Positions 1 to 9,117 of a DNA stretch of 64,000 nucleotides are shown here, piece by piece. Origin of the DNA: Phenylobacterium sp. (lineage in GTDB: Bacteria; Pseudomonadota; Alphaproteobacteria; Caulobacterales; Caulobacteraceae); NCBI RefSeq assembly GCF_030693625.1, contig NZ_JAUYAF010000019.1:1-64000 (forward strand). The letters are read 5' to 3'. A program made the position numbers and the translations under genes. Within the stretch, counting starts at the first letter, position 1, and each line of letters begins with the position of its first letter. Under the pieces are notes generated by a model. That model did no database searches. It saw only the letters and a program-made list of their open reading frames with translations, and was not told the origin of the DNA.

Positions 1-1019
1 TGTCGAAGCTATGAAGGTTGTTCACCCGGGATCGGGTTGAGAGAGTGGGGTTGCGAAGCTCCAACCTCTAACCGGGAGACCCCGGATGAACGTCCATAAG
101 AATGCCCGTCTGACGCCGTCGGGTCGAGCCTTGCTGGCCGATCGTGTGGCGAGTGGTTGGACGGTGAAGGCCGCGTCGGCCGCTGCGGGGATATCTCGTC
201 GGACGGCCCACAAGTGGCTGGCCCGGCATCGTCTCGGGGGCGAGCGAAGGCATCAGGACCGCAGCTCGGCGCCGAGACGATGTCCACGCAGAGTGGACGC
301 CGCGCGTGTCTGCGAGATCGAAGCCCTGCGGCGTGACCGGCTGACCGGCGCGGCGATCGCCGGACGTCTGGGCATGGCGCGCTCGACGGTCGGCCTGGTG
401 TTGCGCAGGCTGGGGCTGGGACGTCTGAAGAGCCTCGAGCCGCCGATCCCGATCCTGCGCTATGAGCGAGCCCTGCCCGGGGAGATGATCCATCTGGACA
501 TCAAGAAGCTGGGCCGCTTCGACATCGAGGGCCACCGGGTCACCGGCGACCGTCGCAAAGGCCGCTCGCGCAAGGCCGGCTGGGACTTCCTGCATGTCTG
601 CGTCGATGACGCCTCGCGCCTGGCCTACACCGAGATCCTGGAGAGCGAGCGCGAGGAGGACACCACAGCCTTCCTGGAGCGCGCCCTGGCCTGGCTTGCC
701 CGCCACGGCGTCACCGTCGCGCGGGTGATGACCGACAACGGCTCAGCCTATCGCTCCAAGCTCTTCGCCAAGGCCCTGGCCGAGGCCGGAGCCCGCCACG
801 TCCGGACCCGACCTTACACGCCTCGGACCAACGGCAAGGCCGAACGCTTCATCCAGACCAGCCTGCGGGAATGGGCCTACGCAAGGCCCTATCGATCCTC
901 AGCCGAGCGGGCCCAGGCCATCGAGCCCTGGACCAGAACCTACAATCTCCACAGACCCCACTCCGGCATCGCCGGTCTCACACCATGGCAGCGTGTGAAC
1001 AACCTTCTTGGAAACGACA
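1..1019 (+). mobile_element. IS481-family insertion sequence
   Basis: The two ends are imperfect inverted repeats of about 27 bp: the left end begins TGTCG and both ends share GAAGGTTGTTCAC a few bases in; the right copy ends at 1019. One DDE transposase gene fills the element. The left end coincides with the window start, so the left target duplication cannot be seen. The right flank reads GCTAAC, close to the NCTAGN-type target reported for IS481. The element lies 22 bp past the stop codon of a small lipoprotein gene. Confidence 0.88.
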
Positions 1020-1024
1020 GCTAA
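86..1024 (+). CDS. IS481-family DDE transposase
   Basis: Transposase of 312 residues that would cut and join the element's ends. The N-terminal 60 residues hold a helix-turn-helix (SRRTAHKWLARH); the rve/DDE catalytic core follows with HLDIKK (first Asp), MTDNGSAY (second Asp) and NGKAERFIQ (Glu), then the typical C-terminal NLHRPHSGI block. The ATG follows a GGGAGA Shine-Dalgarno. The TAA stop is at 1022-1024, outside the right inverted repeat, so it is supplied by flanking DNA. Length and motifs look intact, so the element may be active. Confidence 0.95.
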   Translation: MNVHKNARLTPSGRALLADRVASGWTVKAASAAAGISRRTAHKWLARHRLGGERRHQDRSSAPRRCPRRVDAARVCEIEALRRDRLTGAAIAGRLGMARSTVGLVLRRLGLGRLKSLEPPIPILRYERALPGEMIHLDIKKLGRFDIEGHRVTGDRRKGRSRKAGWDFLHVCVDDASRLAYTEILESEREEDTTAFLERALAWLARHGVTVARVMTDNGSAYRSKLFAKALAEAGARHVRTRPYTPRTNGKAERFIQTSLREWAYARPYRSSAERAQAIEPWTRTYNLHRPHSGIAGLTPWQRVNNLLGNDS

Positions 1025-1040
1025 CCCACCTCGCGAGCCG

Positions 1041-1256
1041 TCAGTTATCCATCCACGCGACGTCGCAGCTCCCGTCCTCCCGCATCTTCTTCAGGACAGC
1101 ATGGAGGAGAGCGCCTTGGGCGACTTCCGCGCACTTGCCAGGATCGCTCTCATGATAGGTGTGTCTGTACGGAGAGCCGGCGCTTTGGCAGCCGGACAAC
1201 CCAAGCACCGCAACAAGAATCACTGACCTGTTCGACAGATTGGGAGATCGCGTCAT
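1041..1256 (-). CDS. small putative lipoprotein
   Basis: A 71-residue protein with a signal peptide ending in a lipobox (LGLSGC), so it is probably lipidated and anchored in the cell envelope; the mature part is about 50 residues with two further cysteines (KCAEV and SCDVA) that could pair. A GGGAGG Shine-Dalgarno sits nine bases upstream of the ATG. It lies 14 bp downstream of mfd on the same strand and just upstream of the IS481 insertion point. I do not recognise a family. Confidence 0.6.
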   Translation of the reverse strand: MTRSPNLSNRSVILVAVLGLSGCQSAGSPYRHTYHESDPGKCAEVAQGALLHAVLKKMREDGSCDVAWMDN

Positions 1257-1270
1257 GCCAAGTGACCTCC

Positions 1271-4200
1271 CTACGTCGCGGCCGCAGCCCCGGCCAGCTT
1301 GGCCAGCTCACTCAGAACCCGCTCAGCCGCGTTGAGCCGCTGTTCGGGGGTTTCCCACTCGCCGCGCACCACGACCTTGTTGTCGGGGCGGACCTTCCAG
1401 GCGACCTGGTTCTTGGTGACGAAGGCCATCAGCCCCATGGGGTTGGGGAAGTCCTCGTTGCGGAAGGTGACCACGGCGCCCTTGGGCCCCACGTCGATCT
1501 TGGCGACATTGGCCTCGCGGCAGAGGCCCTTGATGGCCACCACCTTCAACAGCTGGCCGGCTTCCGGCGGCAGGGGGCCGAAGCGGTCGATCATCTCGGC
1601 GGCCAGGGCCTCGCGGTCACCGGACTTCTCGGCGTCGGACAGGCGGCGATAGAGCGACAGGCGCACGTGCAGGTCGGGGACATAGTCCTCGGGGATCAGC
1701 ACGGCGGCGCCAGTGTTGATCTGAGGCGACCAGCCCCGATCGGCGGCGCCCTCGCCCTTGCCGGCCAGTTCCTTCAGGTCATTGACCGCGTCCTCCAGCA
1801 TCTGCTGGTACAGCTCGACGCCGATCTCGCGGATGTGGCCCGACTGTTCCTCGCCCAGCAGGTTGCCGCCGCCGCGCTGGTCCAGGTCATGGCTGGCCAG
1901 CTGGAAGCCGGCGCCCAGGCTGTCGAGGGACTGCAGCACCTTCAGGCGGCGCTCGGCCGAGATGGTGATCTGCTTTTCGGCGGGCGTCGTCATGTAGGCG
2001 TAGGCGCGCGCCTTGGCCCGGCCGACCCGGCCGCGCAGCTGGTAGAGCTGGGCCAGGCCGAACATGTCGGCGCGGTGGATGATCAGGGTGTTGGCGGTGG
2101 GAATATCCAGGCCGCTCTCGACGATCGTGGTCGACAGCAGCACGTCGTACTGGCCCTCGTAGAAGGCGCTCATCACGTCTTCCAGCTGGGTCGGCGCCAT
2201 CTGGCCATGGCCGACGACGTAGCGGACCTCGGGCACCTGCTCGCGCAGGAAGCGTTCCAGCTCGGTCAGGTCGGAGATGCGCGGGACCACGTAATAGGCC
2301 TGGCCGCCACGGTACTTCTCCCGCAGCAGGGCCTCGCGGATGACGATGGGGTCGAAGGGGGTGACGTAGGTGCGCACCGCCAGACGGTCCACCGGCGGGG
2401 TGGCGATGATCGACATCTCCCGGATGCCGCTGAGCGACATTTGGAGGGTTCGAGGGATCGGCGTGGCGGTCAGCGTCAGCATGTGCACGTCGGCGCGAAG
2501 CTCCTTGAGCTTCTCCTTGTGCTTGACCCCGAAGTGCTGCTCCTCGTCGACGATCACCAGGCCGAGGTTCTTGAAGCCCACCTGCTTGGACAGCACCGCG
2601 TGGGTGCCGACGATGATCTCCACCTCGCCGTTCTTGAGCGCCTCGCGGGTCTCGGCGGCTTCCTTGGGCGGCACCAGGCGCGACAGGCGGGTGACCTTGA
2701 TGGGCCAGCCCTGGAAGCGTTCGGTGAAGGTCTTGTAGTGCTGGCGGGCCAGCAGGGTGGTGGGGGCGACGATGGCCACCTGCTGGCCGCTCATGGCCAC
2801 CACGAAGGCGGCGCGCAGGGCCACCTCGGTCTTGCCGAAGCCCACGTCCCCGCAGATCAGGCGATCCATGGGCTTGCCGGCGCTGAGATCCTCGAGGATG
2901 TCGCCGATGGCCGAGAGCTGGTCGTCGGTCTCCTCGTAGGGGAAGCGGGCGCAGAATTCGTCGAACACCCCATGCGGCGGATCGACCGGATCGGTGGTGC
3001 GCGTGGCGCGGGCCGCTGCGATCTGGATCAGGCCGATGGCCATGTCGCGCAGGCGTTCCTTGGCCTTGGCCTTGCGCGCCTGCCAGGCCGCGCCGCCCAG
3101 GCGGTCCAGCTGGACGCCGTCGCCCTCCGAGCCATAGCGGGTCAGCAGGTCGATGTTCTCGACCGGCAGGTAGAGCTTCGCCTCGGCGCCGTATTGCAGC
3201 TCCAGGCAGTCGTGGGGGGCGCCCTGGACCGACAGGGTCTTCAGGCCCTCATAGCGCCCGATGCCGTGGTCGATGTGGACCACGAGGTCGCCGGGGCTGA
3301 GCGACGAGGCCTCGGCCAGGAAGTTGGACGCCCGGCGCTTGCGGCGCGGCCGGGCCAGGCGGTCGCCCAGGATGTCGGTTTCGGAGATGACCGCCAGGGT
3401 GTCAGTCTCGAAACCGCTCTCCAGCGGCAGGACGACCCGTTGCGGGAACTTCGGATTGGCGGCCTTGGCGGCGTCCCAATAGGGCGCCTGGCTGACGTTT
3501 TTCAGGCCGTGGTCGGCCAGCATGACGCCGAGACGCTCTGACGAGCCCTCCGACCAGGAGGCGAACAGCACACGTTTCCCCGACGCAGCTAAGGCTTGCG
3601 CGTGGGCTGCAGTGGCCTCGAACAGGTTCACCGAGTCCTGCTGGCGCTCGGCGATGAAGGTGCGGCCCTGGCGGGCGCCCATGTCCACCACCAGTTCGCC
3701 CCCGGCCTCCTGGAAGGCGGAGAACTGGCGGGTGGCGCGTTCGGCCAGGCGCGCGCGCCATTCCTCGGCGGAGAGATAGAGGCGGTCGGGCTCCAGCGGG
3801 TGGTAGTGGACCTTGCGGTCGGCCTGCGCGCGGGCGTCGTAGGCGTCGGCGATCATGGCCAGCCGCTCGTCGCGAGCCTGGCTGGCCAGGTGATCGACGC
3901 CGATCAGGGCCGAACCCGGCAGATAGTCGAACAGGGTGGCCATCGACGGATAGAACAGGGGCAGCCAGTGCTCCATGCCGGCCCGTCGGCCGCCGCCGCT
4001 CACCGTCTCATAGAGCGGGTCCCCGCCGGGGGCCCCGAAGGCCTCCACATAGCTGCGGCGGAAGCGCGAGATGGAGTCCTTGTCCAGCAGGGCCTCGCTG
4101 ACCGGCAGGAGGCTGACCTCCTTGAGCTGGCGGGTGGAGCGCTGGGTGTCCGGGTCAAAGCCGCGGATGGATTCCAGGGTGTCGCCGAACAGGTCCAGGC

Positions 4201-4777
4201 GCACCGGCTCCTCGGCGTTGGGCGGAAAGACGTCGATGACGCCGCCACGAATGGCGAACTCGCCGCGCTCGGAGACCGTCGAGGCCCGCGCATAGCCGTT
4301 GACCGCGAAGTAGCGCTCCAGGTCGGCGATCTCGACCACATTGCCGGTGCGGGCTGAGTAGGCCGCGCCCTGGACCACGTCCTTGGGCGGGACGCGCTGC
4401 ATCAGGGCGGGCGTGGTGGTGACCAGCAGGGTCGGCTTCTTGGCGTCCAGGCCGTGGGCGAGGCGCGCGAGCGTGGTCATCCGCTGGGCCGCGACGCCGG
4501 GCGACGGACCAGTGCGGTCATAGGGCAGGCAGTCCCAGGACGGGAACTGCAGCACCTCGATGCCCTGGGCGAAGAACCTGAACGCGTCAATGAAGGCCGA
4601 GAGCCGAGAGCCGTCGCGAGCCACGAAGACCGACAGGCCGCCCCGGGCGCGCACAATATCGGCCATGATCAGGGCGTCGAAACCCTCGGGCGCGCCGATC
4701 AGGTCGAGGCGGCCGGGGTCGGTGGCGATACGGCGGTGGTCCGCCGCGCTGGGCGCGCGCGAACCGTCAGCCGCCAT
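1271..4777 (-). CDS. mfd: transcription-repair coupling factor Mfd
   Basis: ATP-dependent translocase that removes RNA polymerase stalled at lesions and recruits UvrA. The N-terminal UvrB-like region is followed by the RNAP-interaction (CarD-like) domain (about 490-580), then a RecG-like helicase with Walker A GDVGFGKT, DEEQHFG box and motif VI QLRGRVGR, and a C-terminal TRCF domain (PLPPEAGQLL region). About 1168 residues, normal for the family. An alternative ATG at 4798 adds seven residues. The start overlaps the 3' end of sdhE, so the two are probably co-transcribed. Confidence 0.97.
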   Translation of the reverse strand: MAADGSRAPSAADHRRIATDPGRLDLIGAPEGFDALIMADIVRARGGLSVFVARDGSRLSAFIDAFRFFAQGIEVLQFPSWDCLPYDRTGPSPGVAAQRMTTLARLAHGLDAKKPTLLVTTTPALMQRVPPKDVVQGAAYSARTGNVVEIADLERYFAVNGYARASTVSERGEFAIRGGVIDVFPPNAEEPVRLDLFGDTLESIRGFDPDTQRSTRQLKEVSLLPVSEALLDKDSISRFRRSYVEAFGAPGGDPLYETVSGGGRRAGMEHWLPLFYPSMATLFDYLPGSALIGVDHLASQARDERLAMIADAYDARAQADRKVHYHPLEPDRLYLSAEEWRARLAERATRQFSAFQEAGGELVVDMGARQGRTFIAERQQDSVNLFEATAAHAQALAASGKRVLFASWSEGSSERLGVMLADHGLKNVSQAPYWDAAKAANPKFPQRVVLPLESGFETDTLAVISETDILGDRLARPRRKRRASNFLAEASSLSPGDLVVHIDHGIGRYEGLKTLSVQGAPHDCLELQYGAEAKLYLPVENIDLLTRYGSEGDGVQLDRLGGAAWQARKAKAKERLRDMAIGLIQIAAARATRTTDPVDPPHGVFDEFCARFPYEETDDQLSAIGDILEDLSAGKPMDRLICGDVGFGKTEVALRAAFVVAMSGQQVAIVAPTTLLARQHYKTFTERFQGWPIKVTRLSRLVPPKEAAETREALKNGEVEIIVGTHAVLSKQVGFKNLGLVIVDEEQHFGVKHKEKLKELRADVHMLTLTATPIPRTLQMSLSGIREMSIIATPPVDRLAVRTYVTPFDPIVIREALLREKYRGGQAYYVVPRISDLTELERFLREQVPEVRYVVGHGQMAPTQLEDVMSAFYEGQYDVLLSTTIVESGLDIPTANTLIIHRADMFGLAQLYQLRGRVGRAKARAYAYMTTPAEKQITISAERRLKVLQSLDSLGAGFQLASHDLDQRGGGNLLGEEQSGHIREIGVELYQQMLEDAVNDLKELAGKGEGAADRGWSPQINTGAAVLIPEDYVPDLHVRLSLYRRLSDAEKSGDREALAAEMIDRFGPLPPEAGQLLKVVAIKGLCREANVAKIDVGPKGAVVTFRNEDFPNPMGLMAFVTKNQVAWKVRPDNKVVVRGEWETPEQRLNAAERVLSELAKLAGAAAAT

Positions 4778-5057
4778 GTTCGTCGCCACGGATCTCATGA
4801 ACCTTGAACCGGAAGGCCTTGATCTGGTTCAGCAGCGAGCCGTCGAATTCCGCCGGAATGTCGGCCCGCTCCATGATCCACTCGTAGAGGTCGTGGTCCG
4901 GCTGCTCGAGCAGCACCTCGAAGAGGTCGAGGTCCTGCGGCGACAGTTCGTGGGCATGGGTGTCCGCGAACGGCCCCAGAATGAGGTCCGCTTCCCTGAA
5001 GCCCCTGTGCCACGCACGGAACTTCAGTTTTCGCAGGCGGGTATCATCTATCGACAT
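4767..5057 (-). CDS. sdhE: FAD assembly factor SdhE
   Basis: A 96-residue SdhE/YgfY/Sdh5-family protein that promotes covalent attachment of FAD to the succinate dehydrogenase flavoprotein. The diagnostic motif is present as RGFREADLILGPF near residue 18, followed by the acidic helical part (DLDLFEVLLEQPDHDLYEWI). It overlaps the start of mfd by at least 11 bp. Adjacent sdhE-mfd genes are, as I recall, a usual alphaproteobacterial arrangement. Confidence 0.93.
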   Translation of the reverse strand: MSIDDTRLRKLKFRAWHRGFREADLILGPFADTHAHELSPQDLDLFEVLLEQPDHDLYEWIMERADIPAEFDGSLLNQIKAFRFKVHEIRGDEHGG

Positions 5058-5104
5058 GTGGACGGGCCGATATAGGGCGGCCCGTCTCCCGACGCCAGCG
5101 TTCA

Positions 5105-5152
5105 GAGCGTGACAGCCTGAAGTGGATGCCGGTTCAGGCGCCCGTCACGCTC
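5105..5152 (-). terminator. long hairpin after the 5165-5776 gene
   Basis: Nested inverted repeats: GAGCGTGAC (5105-5113) pairs with GTCACGCTC (5144-5152), and inside it GCCTGAA (5115-5121) pairs with TTCAGGC (5133-5139). It lies between the stop of the lipoprotein gene and the start of sdhE, both on the minus strand. There is no clear T-run, so it may be an attenuating hairpin rather than a strict intrinsic terminator. Confidence 0.45.
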
Positions 5153-5164
5153 AGGCCCCTGTCG

Positions 5165-5776
5165 TCAGTCGCCGCCGTACCAGGTGAAGGACAGGTTCTT
5201 GAAGGGCTTGCCGCCGATGGAAAGGCCGGTCCGAAGCACGGTCTCGGTTTCAGCACCTTGCTCGCCGGCGCGCGCCCGCTTGAGCGCCGCGGTGTCGATG
5301 GTCCCGTCGAACTGGATCTGGCCCAGGGTGACGTCCGTGCCTGTGAACTGCAGATTGCCGCCGCCTATCTTGTAGCTGGTCGGCAGGACGCGGATCGTCT
5401 TGGTGTAGTTGGGCTGGCCGAGTTCGTTTTCACCCTTCTGCGAGGTGACATCTACAAAATCGAACATGATCGGTCCCCAGGGGCCGCCCTGCTCACCGGC
5501 CTCCCACTTGTTGAAGTCGTCCTCAGGCGCGAAGGTCACGTTCTCCAGCCGGAAGTTGCCGACCTTCACCTCGGTCACGGGCATGTAGTAGCCGAACAGG
5601 TCCTCGCCCTTCACGTGGCTGAAGCCGGCCGGGGTCGGGGTCGGGGTCGCTGCGGCGGGCTCGACCGGCGGGACGAAGCCCGAGTCGGAAGTCGCCTTCT
5701 CCCCGCTAGCGCTCGATGACTGGTTGCACGCAGCCAGCAAGGCGGCCAGGGCAACGGCGGTCCACAGATTGCGCAT
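5165..5776 (-). CDS. putative lipoprotein, beta-rich
   Basis: A 203-residue protein with a signal peptide and lipobox (LAALLAAC, Cys16), then a Ser/Ala/Pro/Thr-rich linker to about residue 55, and a C-terminal domain of alternating hydrophobic segments that looks beta-rich (VGNFRLENVTF, GNLQFTGTDVTLGQIQFDGT). A GGGGGAAG Shine-Dalgarno lies upstream of the ATG. It is divergent from recG and ends before a hairpin that separates it from sdhE. I do not recognise a family; an outer-membrane or periplasmic role is inferred from the lipobox only. Confidence 0.75.
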   Translation of the reverse strand: MRNLWTAVALAALLAACNQSSSASGEKATSDSGFVPPVEPAAATPTPTPAGFSHVKGEDLFGYYMPVTEVKVGNFRLENVTFAPEDDFNKWEAGEQGGPWGPIMFDFVDVTSQKGENELGQPNYTKTIRVLPTSYKIGGGNLQFTGTDVTLGQIQFDGTIDTAALKRARAGEQGAETETVLRTGLSIGGKPFKNLSFTWYGGD

Positions 5777-5853
5777 AGATATCTTCCCCCAAAGGTCGGC
5801 GGGAGATCATCATGGGTCGCGGCGGGCGTCCAGCTTCACGCTATGATCGCGCC

Positions 5854-7929
5854 ATGCGGCCCGAGATTCTGTTTCCCCTCTACGCCCCGGTGACCACGCT
5901 GAAGGGTGTGGGCTCGCGGGTTGCGCCCCTGCTGGAGAAGCTGGCCGGCCCTATCGTGCGCGACGTGCTGTTCTTGGCGCCCCACGCCCTGGTGCGCCGC
6001 CGCCCCGCCACGGTGAACACCGCGATCGAGGGCGAGGTTCAGACCTTCACCGTCGAGATCGACGAGCATCAGAAGCCGCGCAGCCCGCAACAGCCGTGGA
6101 AAATCCGCGCCTTCGACGGCTCGGGCTTCCTGACCCTGGTCTATTTCGGCAGCTTCGGGCACGCGGTCGCCGAGAAGAACCCGGTGGGCGCCAAGCGGAT
6201 CGTCTCGGGCAAGGTTGAGCGGTTCGGCTCGGAGTGGCAGATCAGCCATCCGGACTATCTGGTGGCGCCCGACAAGGCCGACGAGATCCCGGAGGTGGAG
6301 ACCGTCTACCCGGCCACCGCCGGCCTGCCCGCCCGCACGGTGCGCAAGCTGGCCCTGCAGGCCTTGACCCAGGCCGCCGACCTGCCCGAGTGGCAGGACC
6401 CCGCCTGGATGGCCAAGGGTGGCTTCCCCACATGGCGCGAGGCCCTGGAGCGCCTGCACGCCCCGGCCAGCGAGGGCGACCTCCTGCCGACGGCGGCCCA
6501 TCTGCGCCGCCTGGCCTATGACGAATTGCTGGCCCACCAACTGGCCATGGCCCAGCGCAAGGCCGACCGCCGCGCCGAACCCGCCGACAGGATCGCGCCG
6601 GGACCCAAGGCGGCCGCCATCGTCGCCGATCTGCCCTTCAAGCTGACCGGCGCCCAGGAGCGCGCCCTGGCCGACGTGCGCCACGACTTCGCCCAGGGCG
6701 AACGCATGAGCCGCCTGCTGCAGGGGGACGTCGGCTCAGGCAAGACCGTGGTGGCGATGCTGGCCATCGCCGATGTCGCGGCGGCCGGCGGCCAGTGCGC
6801 TCTGATGGCGCCGACCGAAATCCTGGCCCGCCAGCACTATGAGACCCTGTCAGGCCCCCTCGCCGCCCATGGGATCACCTGTGTGCTGTTGACGGGCCGC
6901 GACAAGGGGGCGGCACGCGCGGAAAAGCTGCGGGCCATCGCCAGCGGCGCGGCCCAGGTGGCGGTGGGCACCCACGCGCTCTTCCAGGCGGAGGTGCATT
7001 TCCAGGGGCTGCAGCTCGCCGTCGTCGATGAGCAGCACCGGTTCGGCGTGGCCCAGCGCCAGCTGCTGCAGGCCAAGGGGCGGTCGGTCCACCTGCTGGC
7101 CATGTCGGCGACGCCGATCCCCCGCACCCTGGAACTCACCGTCTATGGCGACCTCGACGTCAGCCGTATCGACGAGAAGCCGCCCGGCCGCACGCCGGTG
7201 GCGACCCGCGCGGCGCCCATGACGCGGGTGGACGAGGTGGAGGCCCGCCTGCGCGAGGCGGTCGCCGGCGGCGCCCAGGCCTTCTGGATCTGCCCGCTGG
7301 TTTCGGAGTCGGAGCTGGTGGACCTGAAGGCCGCCGAGCAGCGGGCCATCGAACTGCGCGCCACGATCGGCGACGGCGTCGGCCTGGTGCATGGCAAGAT
7401 GACCGGGCCGGAGAAGGACGCCGTGATGGCCGACTTCGCCGACAACCGGATCAAGGTGCTGGTGGCCACGACGGTGGTGGAGGTGGGCGTCAACGTCCCC
7501 AACGCCACCATCATGGTCATCGAACAGGCCGAGCGCTTCGGACTGGCCCAACTGCACCAGCTGCGCGGCCGAGTCGGGCGTGGGCGGCGCGAAAGCTCGT
7601 GCGTGCTGCTCTACGATCCGCCGCTGTCGGAGACCGCCCAGAGGCGCCTGGATATCCTGCGGCGCACCGACGACGGCTTCCTGATCGCCGAGACCGACCT
7701 GGAGCTACGGGGCGGCGGCGACGCGCTCGGCCTGCGCCAGAGCGGCTTCCCCGACTATGTGTTCGCCGATCCCTTCGCCCATCGGGACCTGATCGCAGCG
7801 GCCGGCGACGACGCGCGGCTGATCATCGGCCGTGACCCGGAGCTGACCAGCGAGCGCGGCAAGGCGCTGCGGGTCCTGCAGGAGCTGTTCGATTGGCGGG
7901 CCAGTTCGCCGCTGAAGGACGCGGGTTAG
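5854..7929 (+). CDS. recG: ATP-dependent DNA helicase RecG
   Basis: Branch-migrating helicase that remodels stalled forks and Holliday junctions. The N-terminal wedge (OB-fold, about 50-150) precedes a superfamily 2 helicase core with Walker A GDVGSGKT, DEQH box (VDEQHRFG), SATPIPRTL and QLRGRVGRG. From this ATG the protein is 691 residues, normal for RecG, and starts MRPEILFPLYAPVTTLKGVG as expected; an in-frame start at 5812 adds 14 unconvincing residues. Divergent from the preceding lipoprotein gene and convergent with the DUF3089 gene, which ends at the very next base. Confidence 0.97.
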   Translation: MRPEILFPLYAPVTTLKGVGSRVAPLLEKLAGPIVRDVLFLAPHALVRRRPATVNTAIEGEVQTFTVEIDEHQKPRSPQQPWKIRAFDGSGFLTLVYFGSFGHAVAEKNPVGAKRIVSGKVERFGSEWQISHPDYLVAPDKADEIPEVETVYPATAGLPARTVRKLALQALTQAADLPEWQDPAWMAKGGFPTWREALERLHAPASEGDLLPTAAHLRRLAYDELLAHQLAMAQRKADRRAEPADRIAPGPKAAAIVADLPFKLTGAQERALADVRHDFAQGERMSRLLQGDVGSGKTVVAMLAIADVAAAGGQCALMAPTEILARQHYETLSGPLAAHGITCVLLTGRDKGAARAEKLRAIASGAAQVAVGTHALFQAEVHFQGLQLAVVDEQHRFGVAQRQLLQAKGRSVHLLAMSATPIPRTLELTVYGDLDVSRIDEKPPGRTPVATRAAPMTRVDEVEARLREAVAGGAQAFWICPLVSESELVDLKAAEQRAIELRATIGDGVGLVHGKMTGPEKDAVMADFADNRIKVLVATTVVEVGVNVPNATIMVIEQAERFGLAQLHQLRGRVGRGRRESSCVLLYDPPLSETAQRRLDILRRTDDGFLIAETDLELRGGGDALGLRQSGFPDYVFADPFAHRDLIAAAGDDARLIIGRDPELTSERGKALRVLQELFDWRASSPLKDAG

Positions 7930-9114
7930 CTACCGGTCGATCCGATGCACCCGCGACACCTTCACCGCCCGCACCTCGGTGATGGGCGGAGCCGGCCGTA
8001 CGAAGCCCGGGCTCAAGGTCAGGGCCGCGACCCTCCGCTTCGCGTCGGCCTCGAGGTCGCCGTAGAAGAGGTTGTAGCCCGGAACCTTGCGCTTATCGGC
8101 CCAGGAGCCGGCGCTCTTCAGCATCTTGGGCTTGGGCCGTGACACCCGCAGGATGCCGTCCTCGCACCTGGCGGAGACCTGGCGGGTCAGGAAAGCGGGC
8201 CGCGCCCCCCACTCCAGACCGGTGGCGTTGGCCGCCCCCAGGTTCAGCTTGGCGGGCGCAGGGGCGTTGGAGACCGCGCCGAGCAGCGGATTGAAGCACA
8301 GCGGCGTGCGGCCCGAGATGTGCTCCAGCTCGCCGTTCGCGTCCCAGATCAGGGAGCGGTCCTTCAAGGCCTGGACCCGCTCGACGTCATGCTCGAAGGC
8401 CGAGGCCCAGGCGGCGAGGCAGCCGGCCTGCCTTGGTCCAGCGCAGGGCGTCAGCGGCGGGGCGTCGGCGGAAACCACGGTCTCGATGAGGTAGGCCGCC
8501 GCCAGCCGGGCCCGGACCGAAGGGTCGCGGATGACTTCGTCGGCGATCAGGCGCGAGGCCAGGGTGCCGCCCTGTTCCACACCCACGATGATAAAGGGCC
8601 GGCCCTTGTTGTCGGCGGCGAGGTACTGGCGGAAAGCGGCGGCCACGTCGGCATAGGCGAAACGGCGGGCGTCGCGGGCGTCCTCGCGCAGGGTCAGCAG
8701 GGTGTAAAGGCTGGCCTGGCGGTAGCGCGGGGCGAACAGGCGGCCGACGCGGACGAAGGGCCCCGCATAGTTCGGCGCCACGACACGCCGGAAGAACTTG
8801 TCGGCCTGGACGTCGTCGATGGGGCTGTTCCAGTGGGAGCCGCCGTCATAGCTGGTGGGCCCAACGAAGAAGACGTCGGCGGCTGGATCGGCCGTGGTCC
8901 AGACCTCGGGGTGGGCGGGCAACAGGGCCCAGGCGGCGCGGCGCGTGTAGTCGGGCGCCGCTGGCGGCCGGTAGGTCTGGAACGGCTCCTTGGGATCCAG
9001 GGCGTTGCTGGCGATGTCGTCACGCCAGACGAAGGCGGCCATGACCACAAGGGCCAGAACCACGACGACCGCCGCGCTCACCGTCCGCTTGAAGCCCTTG
9101 GGACGCTCCGCCAT
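7930..9114 (-). CDS. DUF3089 family protein, lacking the usual nucleophile serine
   Basis: A 394-residue protein with one N-terminal membrane anchor (about residues 12-28), then an alpha/beta-hydrolase-like domain of the DUF3089 type (DVFFVGPTSYDGGSHWNSP, then FIIVGVEQGGTLAS). In family members I recall, the nucleophile elbow reads G-x-S-Q-G; here it is GVEQGG, with Glu where Ser is expected. It may therefore be non-hydrolytic. It is separated by 3 bp from hldD and is probably in the hldE-hldD transcription unit. Confidence 0.85.
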   Translation of the reverse strand: MAERPKGFKRTVSAAVVVVLALVVMAAFVWRDDIASNALDPKEPFQTYRPPAAPDYTRRAAWALLPAHPEVWTTADPAADVFFVGPTSYDGGSHWNSPIDDVQADKFFRRVVAPNYAGPFVRVGRLFAPRYRQASLYTLLTLREDARDARRFAYADVAAAFRQYLAADNKGRPFIIVGVEQGGTLASRLIADEVIRDPSVRARLAAAYLIETVVSADAPPLTPCAGPRQAGCLAAWASAFEHDVERVQALKDRSLIWDANGELEHISGRTPLCFNPLLGAVSNAPAPAKLNLGAANATGLEWGARPAFLTRQVSARCEDGILRVSRPKPKMLKSAGSWADKRKVPGYNLFYGDLEADAKRRVAALTLSPGFVRPAPPITEVRAVKVSRVHRIDR

Positions 9115-9117
9115 CGC

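Noticed and set aside
1262..3541. Long plus-strand frame (759 codons) opposite mfd
   Set aside because: It is the shadow of mfd on the other strand: Gln/Val/Gly/His/Leu-rich without domain structure, and mfd is a full-length, unmistakable gene.
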